Shown here: piece after piece, positions 19,520-27,223 of the stretch
Layout of the letters: every line of letters begins with the position of its first letter
Position numbering within the stretch: the stretch's first letter is position 1
Source of the DNA: Gammaproteobacteria bacterium
GTDB lineage: Bacteria; Pseudomonadota; Gammaproteobacteria; Chromatiales; Chromatiaceae
DNA length: 50,101 nucleotides
NCBI GenBank assembly: GCA_020445335.1
Contig: JAGRGU010000032.1
Span: 1 to 50,101 of the forward strand
Direction: 5' to 3'
Made by a program: the position numbers and the translations under genes
Notes under the pieces: model-generated
Told to the model about the DNA's origin: nothing
Database searches by the model: none
Seen by the model: the letters and a program-made list of their open reading frames with translations, nothing else

Positions 19520-19866
19520 AACTCATCCTCCAATACACTGGTCAGCTGTTCGATCTGGTGCGAGACGCCGACGGCGTCCTCGACGTCAATTTGAAAGGCG
19601 ATGCCTGAGCCCGGCTTCTCCTCGAACTCCCCGACCTGGTTGATCCGCTCCAGAATATGCCGGCTCAGGTGCTCCTCGACCAGTAGCAGTATCATGTTGC
19701 GCTGGGTCTCCAGATTGAGCCCGAAGAAGGTCTTGCTCTTCTCCACGCCTTCGCCGCGTGCCTGATTGATGACGGTCGAGCCGGTGGCGCCGGCCTCCCG
19801 CGCGGCCTCCAGAATCGGCTCGGTTTTACCCTCTTCGATCAGCGCGACGATCAGTTTAAAGTGCAT
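19516..19866 (-). CDS. PII-like signalling protein
   Basis: A 116-residue protein with the ferredoxin-like PII pattern: MHFKLIVALIEEGKTEPILEAAREAGATGSTV, then the T-loop region (ARGEGVEKSKTFFGLN) and a B-loop-like EKPGSGIAFQIDVEDAVGV. The uridylylated tyrosine of GlnB/GlnK is not present in the loop, so it is a PII-like rather than a nitrogen PII protein. ATG 19866 follows GAGAGGAG; the frame open to 19911 would run back into the preceding gene. Such proteins bind nucleotides and usually act on a transporter encoded next to them, here two DUF1538 proteins. Confidence 0.85.
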   Translation of the reverse strand: MHFKLIVALIEEGKTEPILEAAREAGATGSTVINQARGEGVEKSKTFFGLNLETQRNMILLLVEEHLSRHILERINQVGEFEEKPGSGIAFQIDVEDAVGVSHQIEQLTSVLEDEL

Positions 19867-19868
19867 GG

Positions 19869-20648
19869 CTAACTCCTCTCGTTGTTCATGCGGGCACGTC
19901 TGGCACGCCACTCACTGAGCTGGGCGTAGCCCATTACGCTCATAATCGGGAACAGGCTGGCGAATGCGATCAGGCCGAACCCATCCAGCAAAGGATCACG
20001 CCCGGGTATGTTGCTGGCAAGGCCCAGCCCGAGCGCAGCAACCAATGGTACGGTAACCGTCGAGGTGGTCACGCCGCCGGAATCGTAGGCCAGCGCGATG
20101 ATCGATTTCGGACAGAAAAGGGTCTGTATCACCACCAGAATGTAGCCGGCGATGATGTAGAAGTGCAACGGTGTTCCGGTGACGATGCGGTAGACCCCCA
20201 GGCTGATGCCGACCGCCACGCCGATGGCGACCGCTATGCGCAGCCCCCAGGTACCGATGGCGCCCGCGGAGACCTGGTTGGCCTTGATTGCCACGGCGAT
20301 CAGCGAGGGCTCTGCAATAGTGGTGGAGAAGCCGATGGCGAAGGCGAAGACATAGACCCAGAAATAGTGCTTCCAATCGCCGTCGCCACCGTCGGTGAGT
20401 CCGAGAAACTCCGGCGCGGTGAGCTGCTCCGCCATCAGCTTGCCCAGCGGGAAGAGCGCCTGTTCCAGTCCCTCCAGGAAGAAGGCCAGTCCCAGAAGGA
20501 CGAACACGAAGCCGACCAGAATCTGGCGCAGATTGGAGATTTGCTTCCTGAGGATCAGCAGTTGGAAGCCGAACAGAATAACGGCGATCGGCAGCACGTC
20601 GCGCACGGTGCTCAGCAGCGACAGCAGAAAGTGCTGCAGGAGTTCCAT
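19869..20648 (-). CDS. DUF1538 membrane protein (second subunit)
   Basis: A 259-residue integral membrane protein of the DUF1538 family, function unproven. Around seven to eight hydrophobic segments are visible, with two conserved re-entrant-looking motifs: FAIGFSTTIAEPSLIAVA (about residues 105-122) and [20 protein letters not shown] (about 190-210), then [21 protein letters not shown]. The start ATG 20648 shares its A with the TGA of the upstream paralogue. Polar and Gly/Ser/Thr-rich motifs inside hydrophobic segments suggest a substrate or ion path. The C-terminus ends in a basic cytoplasmic tail (SEWRARRARMNNERS). Confidence 0.88.
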   Translation of the reverse strand: MELLQHFLLSLLSTVRDVLPIAVILFGFQLLILRKQISNLRQILVGFVFVLLGLAFFLEGLEQALFPLGKLMAEQLTAPEFLGLTDGGDGDWKHYFWVYVFAFAIGFSTTIAEPSLIAVAIKANQVSAGAIGTWGLRIAVAIGVAVGISLGVYRIVTGTPLHFYIIAGYILVVIQTLFCPKSIIALAYDSGGVTTSTVTVPLVAALGLGLASNIPGRDPLLDGFGLIAFASLFPIMSVMGYAQLSEWRARRARMNNERS

Positions 20649-21382
20649 CAGAGGATCATTCCATAACCCATGACGAAGATCATCGGCGTCAGGGAAGCGA
20701 AGGCGATCAGACCGAAACCGTCCGTCAGCGGGTTGCGGCCCTGGATACTGCTGGCCAGACCCACACCGAGCGCGGTGACCAGCGGCACGGTGATGGTTGA
20801 GGTGGTGACGCCGCCGGAATCGTAGGCGATACCGATGATCTCTGGCGGCGCGAAAAATGTCATGATGACGACGCCCACATAACCGACGACGATCAGGTTC
20901 TGCACCGGCCATCCCTTGATGATGCGCAGCACGCCGATGACGATCGCAAGCCCTACCGAGAGCGCCACGGTGAGTCGCAGACCGTCGGCGTAGCTGCGCA
21001 TGGCCTCATCCGAGTCGACAATCATGCCCCCTTTGGCAGCGACCACCGCAGCCTCGTCGGCAACGGCGATCAAAGCAGGTTCGGCAACGGTGGTTCCGAA
21101 GCCCAGCGCGAAGGCGAACGCCATCAACCAGAACACGCTTCCCTTGCGGGCGAAATCGTGCGCCATGGTTTCGCCGATCGGGAAGAGTCCCATCTTCAGT
21201 CCGTGGATGAAAAGTGCCAGACCGAGAACCACCAGCGCGGTACCGACCAGCAGTCCCCCCAGGTCGGGAATCGGCTGGCGCAGAATCACCAGTTGGAAGA
21301 AAGCGATGACCGCGATAATCGGAGCCAGATCGCGAACGCTGTCGAAAAGTGGTCGGGCAAGGAGAATGAAAAGTTTTTTCAC
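20648..21382 (-). CDS. DUF1538 membrane protein (first subunit)
   Basis: A 244-residue paralogue of the next gene with the same paired motifs: [18 protein letters not shown] and [20 protein letters not shown], and [21 protein letters not shown] at the end. The two proteins are too diverged to be a recent duplication and probably form a heterodimer; tandem-domain DUF1538 proteins are known to me in other bacteria. The start is GTG 21382 with no strong ribosome binding site of its own; a four-codon frame (ATG 21393, stop overlapping the GTG) with GGAG before it may couple translation. It is the first gene of the five-gene minus-strand operon. Confidence 0.87.
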   Translation of the reverse strand: MKKLFILLARPLFDSVRDLAPIIAVIAFFQLVILRQPIPDLGGLLVGTALVVLGLALFIHGLKMGLFPIGETMAHDFARKGSVFWLMAFAFALGFGTTVAEPALIAVADEAAVVAAKGGMIVDSDEAMRSYADGLRLTVALSVGLAIVIGVLRIIKGWPVQNLIVVGYVGVVIMTFFAPPEIIGIAYDSGGVTTSTITVPLVTALGVGLASSIQGRNPLTDGFGLIAFASLTPMIFVMGYGMIL

Positions 21383-21414
21383 ACGCCGAACATTACACTA
21401 CTCCAGAATCCTTG

Positions 21415-21459
21415 TTAACCACATCACAGTTAAATAAAACCAGCCTCGATTGTGGTTAA
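21415..21459. promoter_or_regulatory. Inverted repeat in the divergent DUF1538 / DUF1631 intergenic region
   Basis: TTAACCACA (21415-21423) and TGTGGTTAA (21451-21459) form a perfect 9-base inverted repeat with 27 bases between. It lies 33-77 bases upstream of the DUF1538 operon start and could be a pair of operator half-sites or a hairpin. No known regulator is assigned. Confidence 0.5.
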
Positions 21460-21552
21460 AGATCTCTTTTCAGTGTGTCGCCACAGAGTCAGGACAGACC
21501 GGCATTTTGCCTGACACATTTGCACTGTCCGCCTGCGAATCATGGTGCCAGT

Positions 21553-23808
21553 ATGAGCTTCCAAAACAATGTGCTCTCTTTCGATACCACTCGAACCGGC
21601 GCGAGCCGAGCAATGCTCAGCGAGCAGTTCCGAGCGGCTGTAACCTCCTGCAGGGGGGTGGTCACCAGCCAGCTGCCGACTCTGGTCAGCGAAATGTTCG
21701 AGAGCCTCGATGACACACTTTATGAATTGGCTGACAAGGCCGAGAGCAATATTCGCCAGAACGCCTTCTTCGACGCGATGCGTGAGATCCGCAAGAATCG
21801 TGAGCGAATTGAGGTCGGCACGATCCAGGGTCTGCTGAAGGAGTATGACGAGTTTTGGCGCAGTGGGCACTTGCAGCAGGCGTCAGCACAATCCTCAGCG
21901 CTGCAGCAGCACGAGGAGGACCTCTCGCTGCTCGACAAAGATGATCTCGAAGAGGGGCTGGCGGTCAACAACATGGTTACACGCGGCGAAAGCCGACACG
22001 CCCAGCAGCTTTATGGATTGAATCAGAGATTCGGCTACATGCAGGGCGGCGGTGAGCTTGAGAGCCGCTCCAATCCGCTCTCGCCGCGGGTCATCTGCCA
22101 GGCGTTTCACGACTGCTTTCAGACGGTTTCCATCGATGTGCCGACGCGGTTGGTCGTATACAAGCAGTTTCAGATCGCGGTCATCGACGCATTGAACGGT
22201 CTCTACGAGCAGGTCAACCGGCAGTTGGTGGAGGCCGGCGTTCTACCGAAGCTGACCCGCAGGGTACAGCGGGCTGCGCACCACTCTGCGTCCTCCGCTC
22301 CCGCCTCGCCGCCGCCGCTGCATCAGGAGTCCGGTCGCGGAAGTGTGGTCGATGATGAAGATCGGCTGCAGGAGGAGCTCTTCTCCACCTTGAAGCAACT
22401 GCTCAACCAACGTCGGGCGGAGGCGCCGGTGGCGAGGAGCGCCGTGAGAGTGCCGGTGATCAGCAGCGGCGACATGGTGCGCGCGCTGTCGCTAATGCAG
22501 CAGGGGGCAATGCAGGAGATGGATTCCCAGGTGCAAACCACGCTGCCCGAAAGCCTGGATGTGAGAGCAAACCTGCTCCAGGTGATGGGCGTTGGCCAGA
22601 ACGGCACTGCGGACAGGAAGCTGAGCGGCAACGACGAAGATGCAATCGATGTGATTGCGATGCTGTTCGAATTCATTCTTGAGGACCGCAATCTGCCCGA
22701 TGCGATGAAGGCGCTGTTGTCGCGCCTGCAGATTCCGATGCTGAAGGTGGCGATTCTCGACAGAACCTTCTTCCATAGCAAGGGACATCCAGCGCGCCGC
22801 CTGCTCAATTCGATGGCCAAGTCCGCCATCGGCTGGTCCGAACAGGCGGGAAAATCAGACGGCGGGCTCTACGCCAAAATGAGTAGTATCGTCGATCGGG
22901 TGCTGGACGATTTCGATAATGATCTGACCATCTTCAGCCGTCTTTTGGAGGAGTTCACGGCGTATATCGAAAGCGAAGAGCGGGGCTCCCGCATCACTGA
23001 ACAGCGCGCAACCCAGGTTACTCAGGGCAAGGAGCAGTTGAACAGTGCCCGCCACCGGGTGTTCGAGGAGATCAACAACCGCCTCTTCGGCAACGATTGG
23101 ATTCCCGCGCCGGTGGTAACCCTGATCAAGGATGGTTGGCGCGACGTACTGCAGCTGATCTACCTGCGTCAGGGAGAGCAGAGCCCTGAATGGCAGGGCG
23201 CCCTCGAGCTGATGGATCAGCTGCTTCGGAGCGTCGAGCCTCTGCCTGATGCCGAGCGCCGCCAGGCGCTGCTGAACGAGATTCCGCCGCTGTTGAAAGG
23301 GCTCAGATCCGGGCTCAAGGAGATCGCCTACGACCAGCACAAGATGGCGCGCATCTTCAAGGATCTGCAGGAGTGCCACATCCGCTGCCTGAAGGGTGAA
23401 GAAGCTGCCGCTCTGGCTGCGGCGCAACCGCGCGACGACAGTAAAACGGATCAGTCGGCCGCCGCCGAATCGGCACCGCCCCCGGCAAGCGCGGACGAGC
23501 CTACACAACGCATCGATGACGAGTTTCAGGCGATGGCTGAGCGACTCGCAGTCGGCAGTTGGCTGGAGATACAGGATGCCAAGGGGATGACTTTCCGCGC
23601 CAAACTCTCATGGCGCAGCATGGTCTCCGGAACCTGCCTGTTCGTGAACAGGAAAGGGATGAAGGTGATGGAAATTCCGCTCGTGAATTTCGCCGCCTGG
23701 CTGCGCAGCGGTAAAGCGGTTGCGCTGGGAGGCGGCAATGAACCGCTGATGGATCGTGCACTCCACTCCATGCTCGATGTACTGAAGAGGACCGAAGCGA
23801 CAGAGTAG
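21553..23808 (+). CDS. DUF1631 family protein
   Basis: A 751-residue, mostly alpha-helical, probably cytoplasmic protein. Family stretches are the N-terminal ALYELADKAESN-like segment (DDTLYELADKAESNIRQN), NPLSPRVICQAFHDC, RLQIPMLKVAILDRTFF, HPARRLLNSMAKSAIGW and the C-terminal beta-rich module (about 665-720, SWLEIQDAKGMTFRAKLSW, GTCLFVNRKGMKV), which has a PilZ-like look. The low-complexity Ala/Pro linker about 625-650 precedes that module. An in-frame GTG start at 21475 is possible, but ATG 21553 (MSFQNNVLSF) fits the family N-terminus. Function unknown; a link to cyclic-di-GMP or surface signalling is inference from the C-terminal module only. Confidence 0.85.
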   Translation: MSFQNNVLSFDTTRTGASRAMLSEQFRAAVTSCRGVVTSQLPTLVSEMFESLDDTLYELADKAESNIRQNAFFDAMREIRKNRERIEVGTIQGLLKEYDEFWRSGHLQQASAQSSALQQHEEDLSLLDKDDLEEGLAVNNMVTRGESRHAQQLYGLNQRFGYMQGGGELESRSNPLSPRVICQAFHDCFQTVSIDVPTRLVVYKQFQIAVIDALNGLYEQVNRQLVEAGVLPKLTRRVQRAAHHSASSAPASPPPLHQESGRGSVVDDEDRLQEELFSTLKQLLNQRRAEAPVARSAVRVPVISSGDMVRALSLMQQGAMQEMDSQVQTTLPESLDVRANLLQVMGVGQNGTADRKLSGNDEDAIDVIAMLFEFILEDRNLPDAMKALLSRLQIPMLKVAILDRTFFHSKGHPARRLLNSMAKSAIGWSEQAGKSDGGLYAKMSSIVDRVLDDFDNDLTIFSRLLEEFTAYIESEERGSRITEQRATQVTQGKEQLNSARHRVFEEINNRLFGNDWIPAPVVTLIKDGWRDVLQLIYLRQGEQSPEWQGALELMDQLLRSVEPLPDAERRQALLNEIPPLLKGLRSGLKEIAYDQHKMARIFKDLQECHIRCLKGEEAAALAAAQPRDDSKTDQSAAAESAPPPASADEPTQRIDDEFQAMAERLAVGSWLEIQDAKGMTFRAKLSWRSMVSGTCLFVNRKGMKVMEIPLVNFAAWLRSGKAVALGGGNEPLMDRALHSMLDVLKRTEATE

Positions 23809-23895
23809 TTCGCAACGCTGCAGCTCGCTGGAGGTGGTGCGGTGCTTCGCATACAATGCCCGTCGATTGTCTCCACTCACTTTCAAGAGGCGCGC

Positions 23896-24243
23896 ATGAG
23901 CGAAAAAATTACCGACTCCGGGCTCAAATTCGAGGATTTGAGCGAAGGCGAGGGCTCTCTGACAGCCACCGCCGGCAGCGTGATCACCGTGCACTATACC
24001 GGATGGCTCACCGACGGAACCAAGTTCGACTCGAGTCTGGATCGTAACTCTCCCTTCAGCTTTCCGCTCGGCGGCGGGCGCGTGATTCGCGGCTGGGATG
24101 AAGGGGTTGTGGGCATGAAGATCGGTGGGCGTCGCAAATTGACGATACCTCCCCAGTTGGGTTATGGCGCGGCCGGTGCGGGTGGTGTCATTCCACCGAA
24201 CGCGACACTGGTGTTCGAGGTCGAGCTGCTCGAGGTCGACTGA
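23896..24243 (+). CDS. FKBP-type peptidyl-prolyl cis-trans isomerase (cytoplasmic)
   Basis: A 115-residue single-domain FKBP with no signal peptide. The active-site pattern is intact: [54 protein letters not shown] and [19 protein letters not shown] 23896 has AAGAGG six bases upstream. It is immediately followed by nadC, whose ribosome binding site lies inside the last codons, suggesting cotranscription. Confidence 0.93.
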   Translation: MSEKITDSGLKFEDLSEGEGSLTATAGSVITVHYTGWLTDGTKFDSSLDRNSPFSFPLGGGRVIRGWDEGVVGMKIGGRRKLTIPPQLGYGAAGAGGVIPPNATLVFEVELLEVD

Positions 24244-24244
24244 A

Positions 24245-25078
24245 GTGGTGGCAGCGCTCCCCCCCGGGATCACCGGTCAGGTCAGGCTCTGTCTCGAGGA
24301 GGATCTGGGTTCAGGCGATCTTACCGCGGGTCTGATCGATGCAGCTTCGGTCTCCAGCGTGGAGGTGATCTGCCGCCAGCAAGCGGTGATCTGCGGTCGC
24401 GCCTGGTTCGACGAGGTCTTCCGCCAACTCGATCCCGAAATCGTGATCGACTGGCTGGTGGCCGACGGTGAACGGGTAGTGCCCGATACCCTGCTATGCC
24501 GCCTACATGGTAATACCCGGGCGTTATTGAGCGGAGAGCGCAGTGCGCTGAACTATCTGCAGACGCTGTCGGCTACCGCCACCCAGGCACGGCGCTACGC
24601 AGATCAGCTGGCGGCCAGCGGGGTTCGCATTCTCGATACGCGCAAGACGCTGCCGGGCCTGCGCATGCAGCAGAAGTACGCTGTCGCCTGCGGTGGCTGC
24701 GATAATCACCGCATTGGACTCTACGACGCGATCCTGATCAAGGAGAACCATATTCTGGCCGCAGGTTCGATCGAGGAGGCTCTGGCTCGTGCACAGCAGA
24801 TCGGTGGTGGAGTCGAGATCGAAATAGAGGTCGAAAATCTGGAGGATCTCGAACGGGCGCTGGCTGCCGGTGCCCGACGGGTGCTGCTGGACAACTTCTC
24901 GCTCGAACAACTGCGCGACGCGGTTGCGGTGAACGCCGGTCGGGCCCGTCTGGAAGCGTCCGGGGGAGTTTCACTGGAGGGGATTCGGGCGATTGCCGAG
25001 ACCGGTATCGACGATATCTCGGTAGGGGCGCTGACCAAGGATCTGCAGGCGGTCGATCTGTCGATGCGTTTCGTCTGA
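24245..25078 (+). CDS. nadC: Nicotinate-nucleotide pyrophosphorylase (carboxylating)
   Basis: A 277-residue enzyme that converts quinolinate and PRPP to nicotinate mononucleotide in de novo NAD synthesis. Diagnostic motifs: LEEDLGSGDLTAGLI, LSGERSALNYLQTLSATAT, LDTRKTLPGLRMQQKYAVACGG, NHRIGLYDAILIKENHI, VEIEIEVENLEDLERAL and ASGGVSLEGIRAIAETGIDDISVG. GTG 24245 (or 24248) is the start: GAGGT lies 8 bases upstream and it gives the normal family length. nadA and nadB are not in the window. Confidence 0.95.
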   Translation: MVAALPPGITGQVRLCLEEDLGSGDLTAGLIDAASVSSVEVICRQQAVICGRAWFDEVFRQLDPEIVIDWLVADGERVVPDTLLCRLHGNTRALLSGERSALNYLQTLSATATQARRYADQLAASGVRILDTRKTLPGLRMQQKYAVACGGCDNHRIGLYDAILIKENHILAAGSIEEALARAQQIGGGVEIEIEVENLEDLERALAAGARRVLLDNFSLEQLRDAVAVNAGRARLEASGGVSLEGIRAIAETGIDDISVGALTKDLQAVDLSMRFV

Positions 25079-25097
25079 CTCTTGCCTGGAAAGGGGC

Positions 25098-25313
25098 TCA
25101 GGCTTTGACGTCGAGCAGCGAACCAATCACCTGATCGGCGGTCTGAAGCACCTTCACGGAGGCGCTGGTATGTTGTGCATGCTGGTGTAGTTCCACCAGT
25201 GCCCGCACGCTGTCCTTGGCCGGGTGCGCGATCTCCGCGGCACTCCTGCGCATTCCTTGCAGGCCGCGTGATATACCCTGAAGGGCGGAACCGTTGATTG
25301 GTGTGATTGCCAT
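25098..25313 (-). CDS. Small protein resembling the joined ends of a flagellar rod/hook protein
   Basis: The 71-residue product has an N-terminal half (NGSALQGISRGLQGMRRSAAEIAHPA) like the N-terminus of flagellar rod/hook proteins, and a C-terminal half (LVELHQHAQHTSASVKVLQTADQVIGSLLDVKA) like their C-terminal motif. The large central domain is missing. In true rod proteins these two ends pair as a coiled coil. ATG 25313 has AGGA seven bases upstream; an upstream ATG at 25322 overlaps that site. It has its own promoter and no flagellar neighbours. Convergent with nadC. Function unknown. Confidence 0.65.
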   Translation of the reverse strand: MAITPINGSALQGISRGLQGMRRSAAEIAHPAKDSVRALVELHQHAQHTSASVKVLQTADQVIGSLLDVKA

Positions 25314-25349
25314 GCTCTGCATCCTGCGACAGCACTCTGATAATAGGGA

Positions 25350-25378
25350 ATACTAGATGAAAAACAGGGTTGTTCCAA
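25350..25378 (-). promoter_or_regulatory. Sigma-70 promoter of the mini rod-like gene
   Basis: Minus strand TTGGAA (25378-25373), 17 bases, TAGTAT (25355-25350), about 37 bases before the start codon. Confidence 0.55.
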
Positions 25379-25487
25379 GAGCATGAAGTCAAAATTGTGA
25401 CGAATTGCAAATACCTGGCGCTCATGCTGTGGCAATTTGCTTGGACTTCAGATTTTTGTTTCTAAAACAGTAACTAAAGGAGTAAAT

Positions 25488-26165
25488 ATGTTTGCTTTCA
25501 ACTACCGCGCTCTGCTGGCGATAACGTTGCTTGGGGCCACTGCCTGGGGTCATGCGGCCGAACTGGAGAGCCTTGAACAGAGGTTCGGATATGTGCTCGG
25601 ATACCAGTTTGGGCAACAGCTCAAGGCGGAGGGGGTCCAACTGGATGCGCAGTCGCTGGCCGCTGCTGTGCAGGATGTCATGGACGGAAAGCCGTTGCAG
25701 ATGAGTCGAGAGCAGATGCAGGCGGCGTTGGATGAAGCGCGTGAGGCGTTGCTGGCGCGGAAGCAGGCCAAGGCCGAGGCGGCGCTCACCGCTGGCAGGG
25801 AGTTTCTGCAGCGGAATAGAGACAACGAGGGCGTGAAGGTGTTGGAGTCGGGCCTGCAGTACAAAGTGTTGCAGGCGGGTACGGGTGAAACTCCAACGGC
25901 CGAGTCGACCGTCAAGGTCCACTATCGCGGAAAGCTGATCGATGGCACCGAGTTCGACAGCTCCTACGGCAGGGGCGAACCCACCAGTTTCTCGCTCAAC
26001 GGCGTGATCCCCGGCTTCCGCGAGTCGTTGATGCGCATGAACAAGGGGGCAAAGTGGCAGGTCTTCATCCCCTCCGAATTGGGCTACGGCGCCAAAGGCG
26101 CGGGGGCCAGCATCGGCCCCAACGAGACGCTGATCTTCGAGATCGAACTGATCGACTTCGAGTAG
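25488..26165 (+). CDS. Periplasmic Mip/FkpA-type FKBP isomerase
   Basis: A 225-residue protein with a signal peptide (FNYRALLAITLLGATAWGHA-A), a helical N-terminal dimerisation domain (about 25-115, FGYVLGYQFGQQLKAEGVQ) and a C-terminal FKBP domain (STVKVHYRGKLIDGTEFDSS, GVIPGFRESLMRMNKGAKW, ELGYGAKGAG, IGPNETLIFEIELID). This is the Mip/FkpA layout: a V-shaped dimer that folds exported proteins. ATG 25488 is preceded by AAAGGAG at an ideal distance. It is followed by a GC-rich hairpin. Confidence 0.94.
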   Translation: MFAFNYRALLAITLLGATAWGHAAELESLEQRFGYVLGYQFGQQLKAEGVQLDAQSLAAAVQDVMDGKPLQMSREQMQAALDEAREALLARKQAKAEAALTAGREFLQRNRDNEGVKVLESGLQYKVLQAGTGETPTAESTVKVHYRGKLIDGTEFDSSYGRGEPTSFSLNGVIPGFRESLMRMNKGAKWQVFIPSELGYGAKGAGASIGPNETLIFEIELIDFE

Positions 26166-26184
26166 CGGCGGCCGTGCCTGGGCT

Positions 26185-26205
26185 GGCCGGGCAGGGCGCC
26201 CGGTC
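26185..26205. terminator. GC-rich hairpin between convergent FKBP and radical SAM genes
   Basis: GGCCGGGC (26185-26192) pairs with GCCCGGTC (26198-26205), loop AGGGC, one G-T pair. No T-run follows in either direction, so it is a weak or Rho-assisted terminator at best. Confidence 0.4.
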
Positions 26206-26219
26206 AGGCCCGGTTTGGT

Positions 26220-27098
26220 TCAGAGCCCGCGCAGGTAGTCGGGCCTGATCCCTTCAGCGGATCGCAGCGCCCGGCGAATGCCGGCCAGCAACATCTCCCG
26301 GTCGCGCGGCAGGTTTCCGGCCAGTGCCAGCGCGTTGGAAGCGTGATTGGAACGGAAGATCAACGGTGCGGGCGGATCGAGTCCGTCGATCAGCCGCGCC
26401 TGTTCGAGGAGGATCGCCCGGTCGTCCTGTGGCTCGAAGGGCTCGCCGAATTTGCGCATGAATTCCCGCTCGACGACCGGTTCCAGAAACAGCTGCAGTG
26501 TCGAGAGATAGCTGGTCGGGGCGTCGTTCAGGAGTTCCAGCGTGCCGTCGATATGCCGCTGCCAGTAGCGCCCGCCCCCCAGCCCGAGAATGACGGTCGA
26601 GGAGAGCTTGAAGCCGGCGTCCATGGCTTTTCGCATCGCTTCGCCGATACTGTGTCTGGTTGCCCCTTTGGTGATCTTGCGCAGGATCAGATTGGAGCCG
26701 GATTCGATTCCCAGGTAGAGCAGTGAGAGGCCCTGCGCACGCAGCCGCTGCAGCTCGTCCAGACTTTTACGCCTGATGTTCGCGGGCGTTGCGTAACAGG
26801 AGACACGGTTCAACCCGGGAAAGGCCCGTCGCAGGCACGCGAGAATAGCGCTCAGCTCCGCAGAGGTGAGTGCCAGTGCGTCGCCATCGGCCAGAAACAC
26901 CCGCCGGGCATCCGGCCAGGCGGCGGCTGCCCGTTCGATATCGGCAAAGACCGCTGGCTGCGGGCGCGCCAGATAGCTTTTGCTCTTGTACATCGAGCAA
27001 AACGAACACTGGTTGAAACTGCACCCCAAGGTAGCCTGAATGATCAGGTTGTTGCCCTCGCTGGGGGGGCGGTAGAGCGGCATGTCGTAGTCGATCAT
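26220..27098 (-). CDS. Radical SAM protein with CX4CX2C cluster motif
   Basis: A 292-residue radical SAM enzyme. The three cysteines are C26, C31 and C34 (GCSFNQCSFCSMYK), spacing CX4CX2C rather than the usual CX3CX2C. Downstream are FLADGDALAL (the position of the second beta-strand glycine motif), LLYLGIESGSN and VILGLGG. There is no cobalamin-binding domain. ATG 27098 has GGAG upstream and gives a family-like N-terminus (YDMPLYRPPSEGNNLIIQ). The frame extends to 27431 but runs over the end of the AAA+ gene. The reaction is unknown; COG1032-like proteins include methylthiotransferase and biosynthetic enzymes. Confidence 0.85.
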   Translation of the reverse strand: MIDYDMPLYRPPSEGNNLIIQATLGCSFNQCSFCSMYKSKSYLARPQPAVFADIERAAAAWPDARRVFLADGDALALTSAELSAILACLRRAFPGLNRVSCYATPANIRRKSLDELQRLRAQGLSLLYLGIESGSNLILRKITKGATRHSIGEAMRKAMDAGFKLSSTVILGLGGGRYWQRHIDGTLELLNDAPTSYLSTLQLFLEPVVEREFMRKFGEPFEPQDDRAILLEQARLIDGLDPPAPLIFRSNHASNALALAGNLPRDREMLLAGIRRALRSAEGIRPDYLRGL

Positions 27099-27223
27099 GC
27101 AGTTACTCCGGATTCTATTCTGCCGTTGCGCTGGCCTCTGTCGGGAGAGGCGTGGCGCGGGTCGGTTGGGGGCGTTGATCTCAGGCAGGATTATAGCCCG
27201 TCGCGGTGCTCGCCGTAGCCTGC

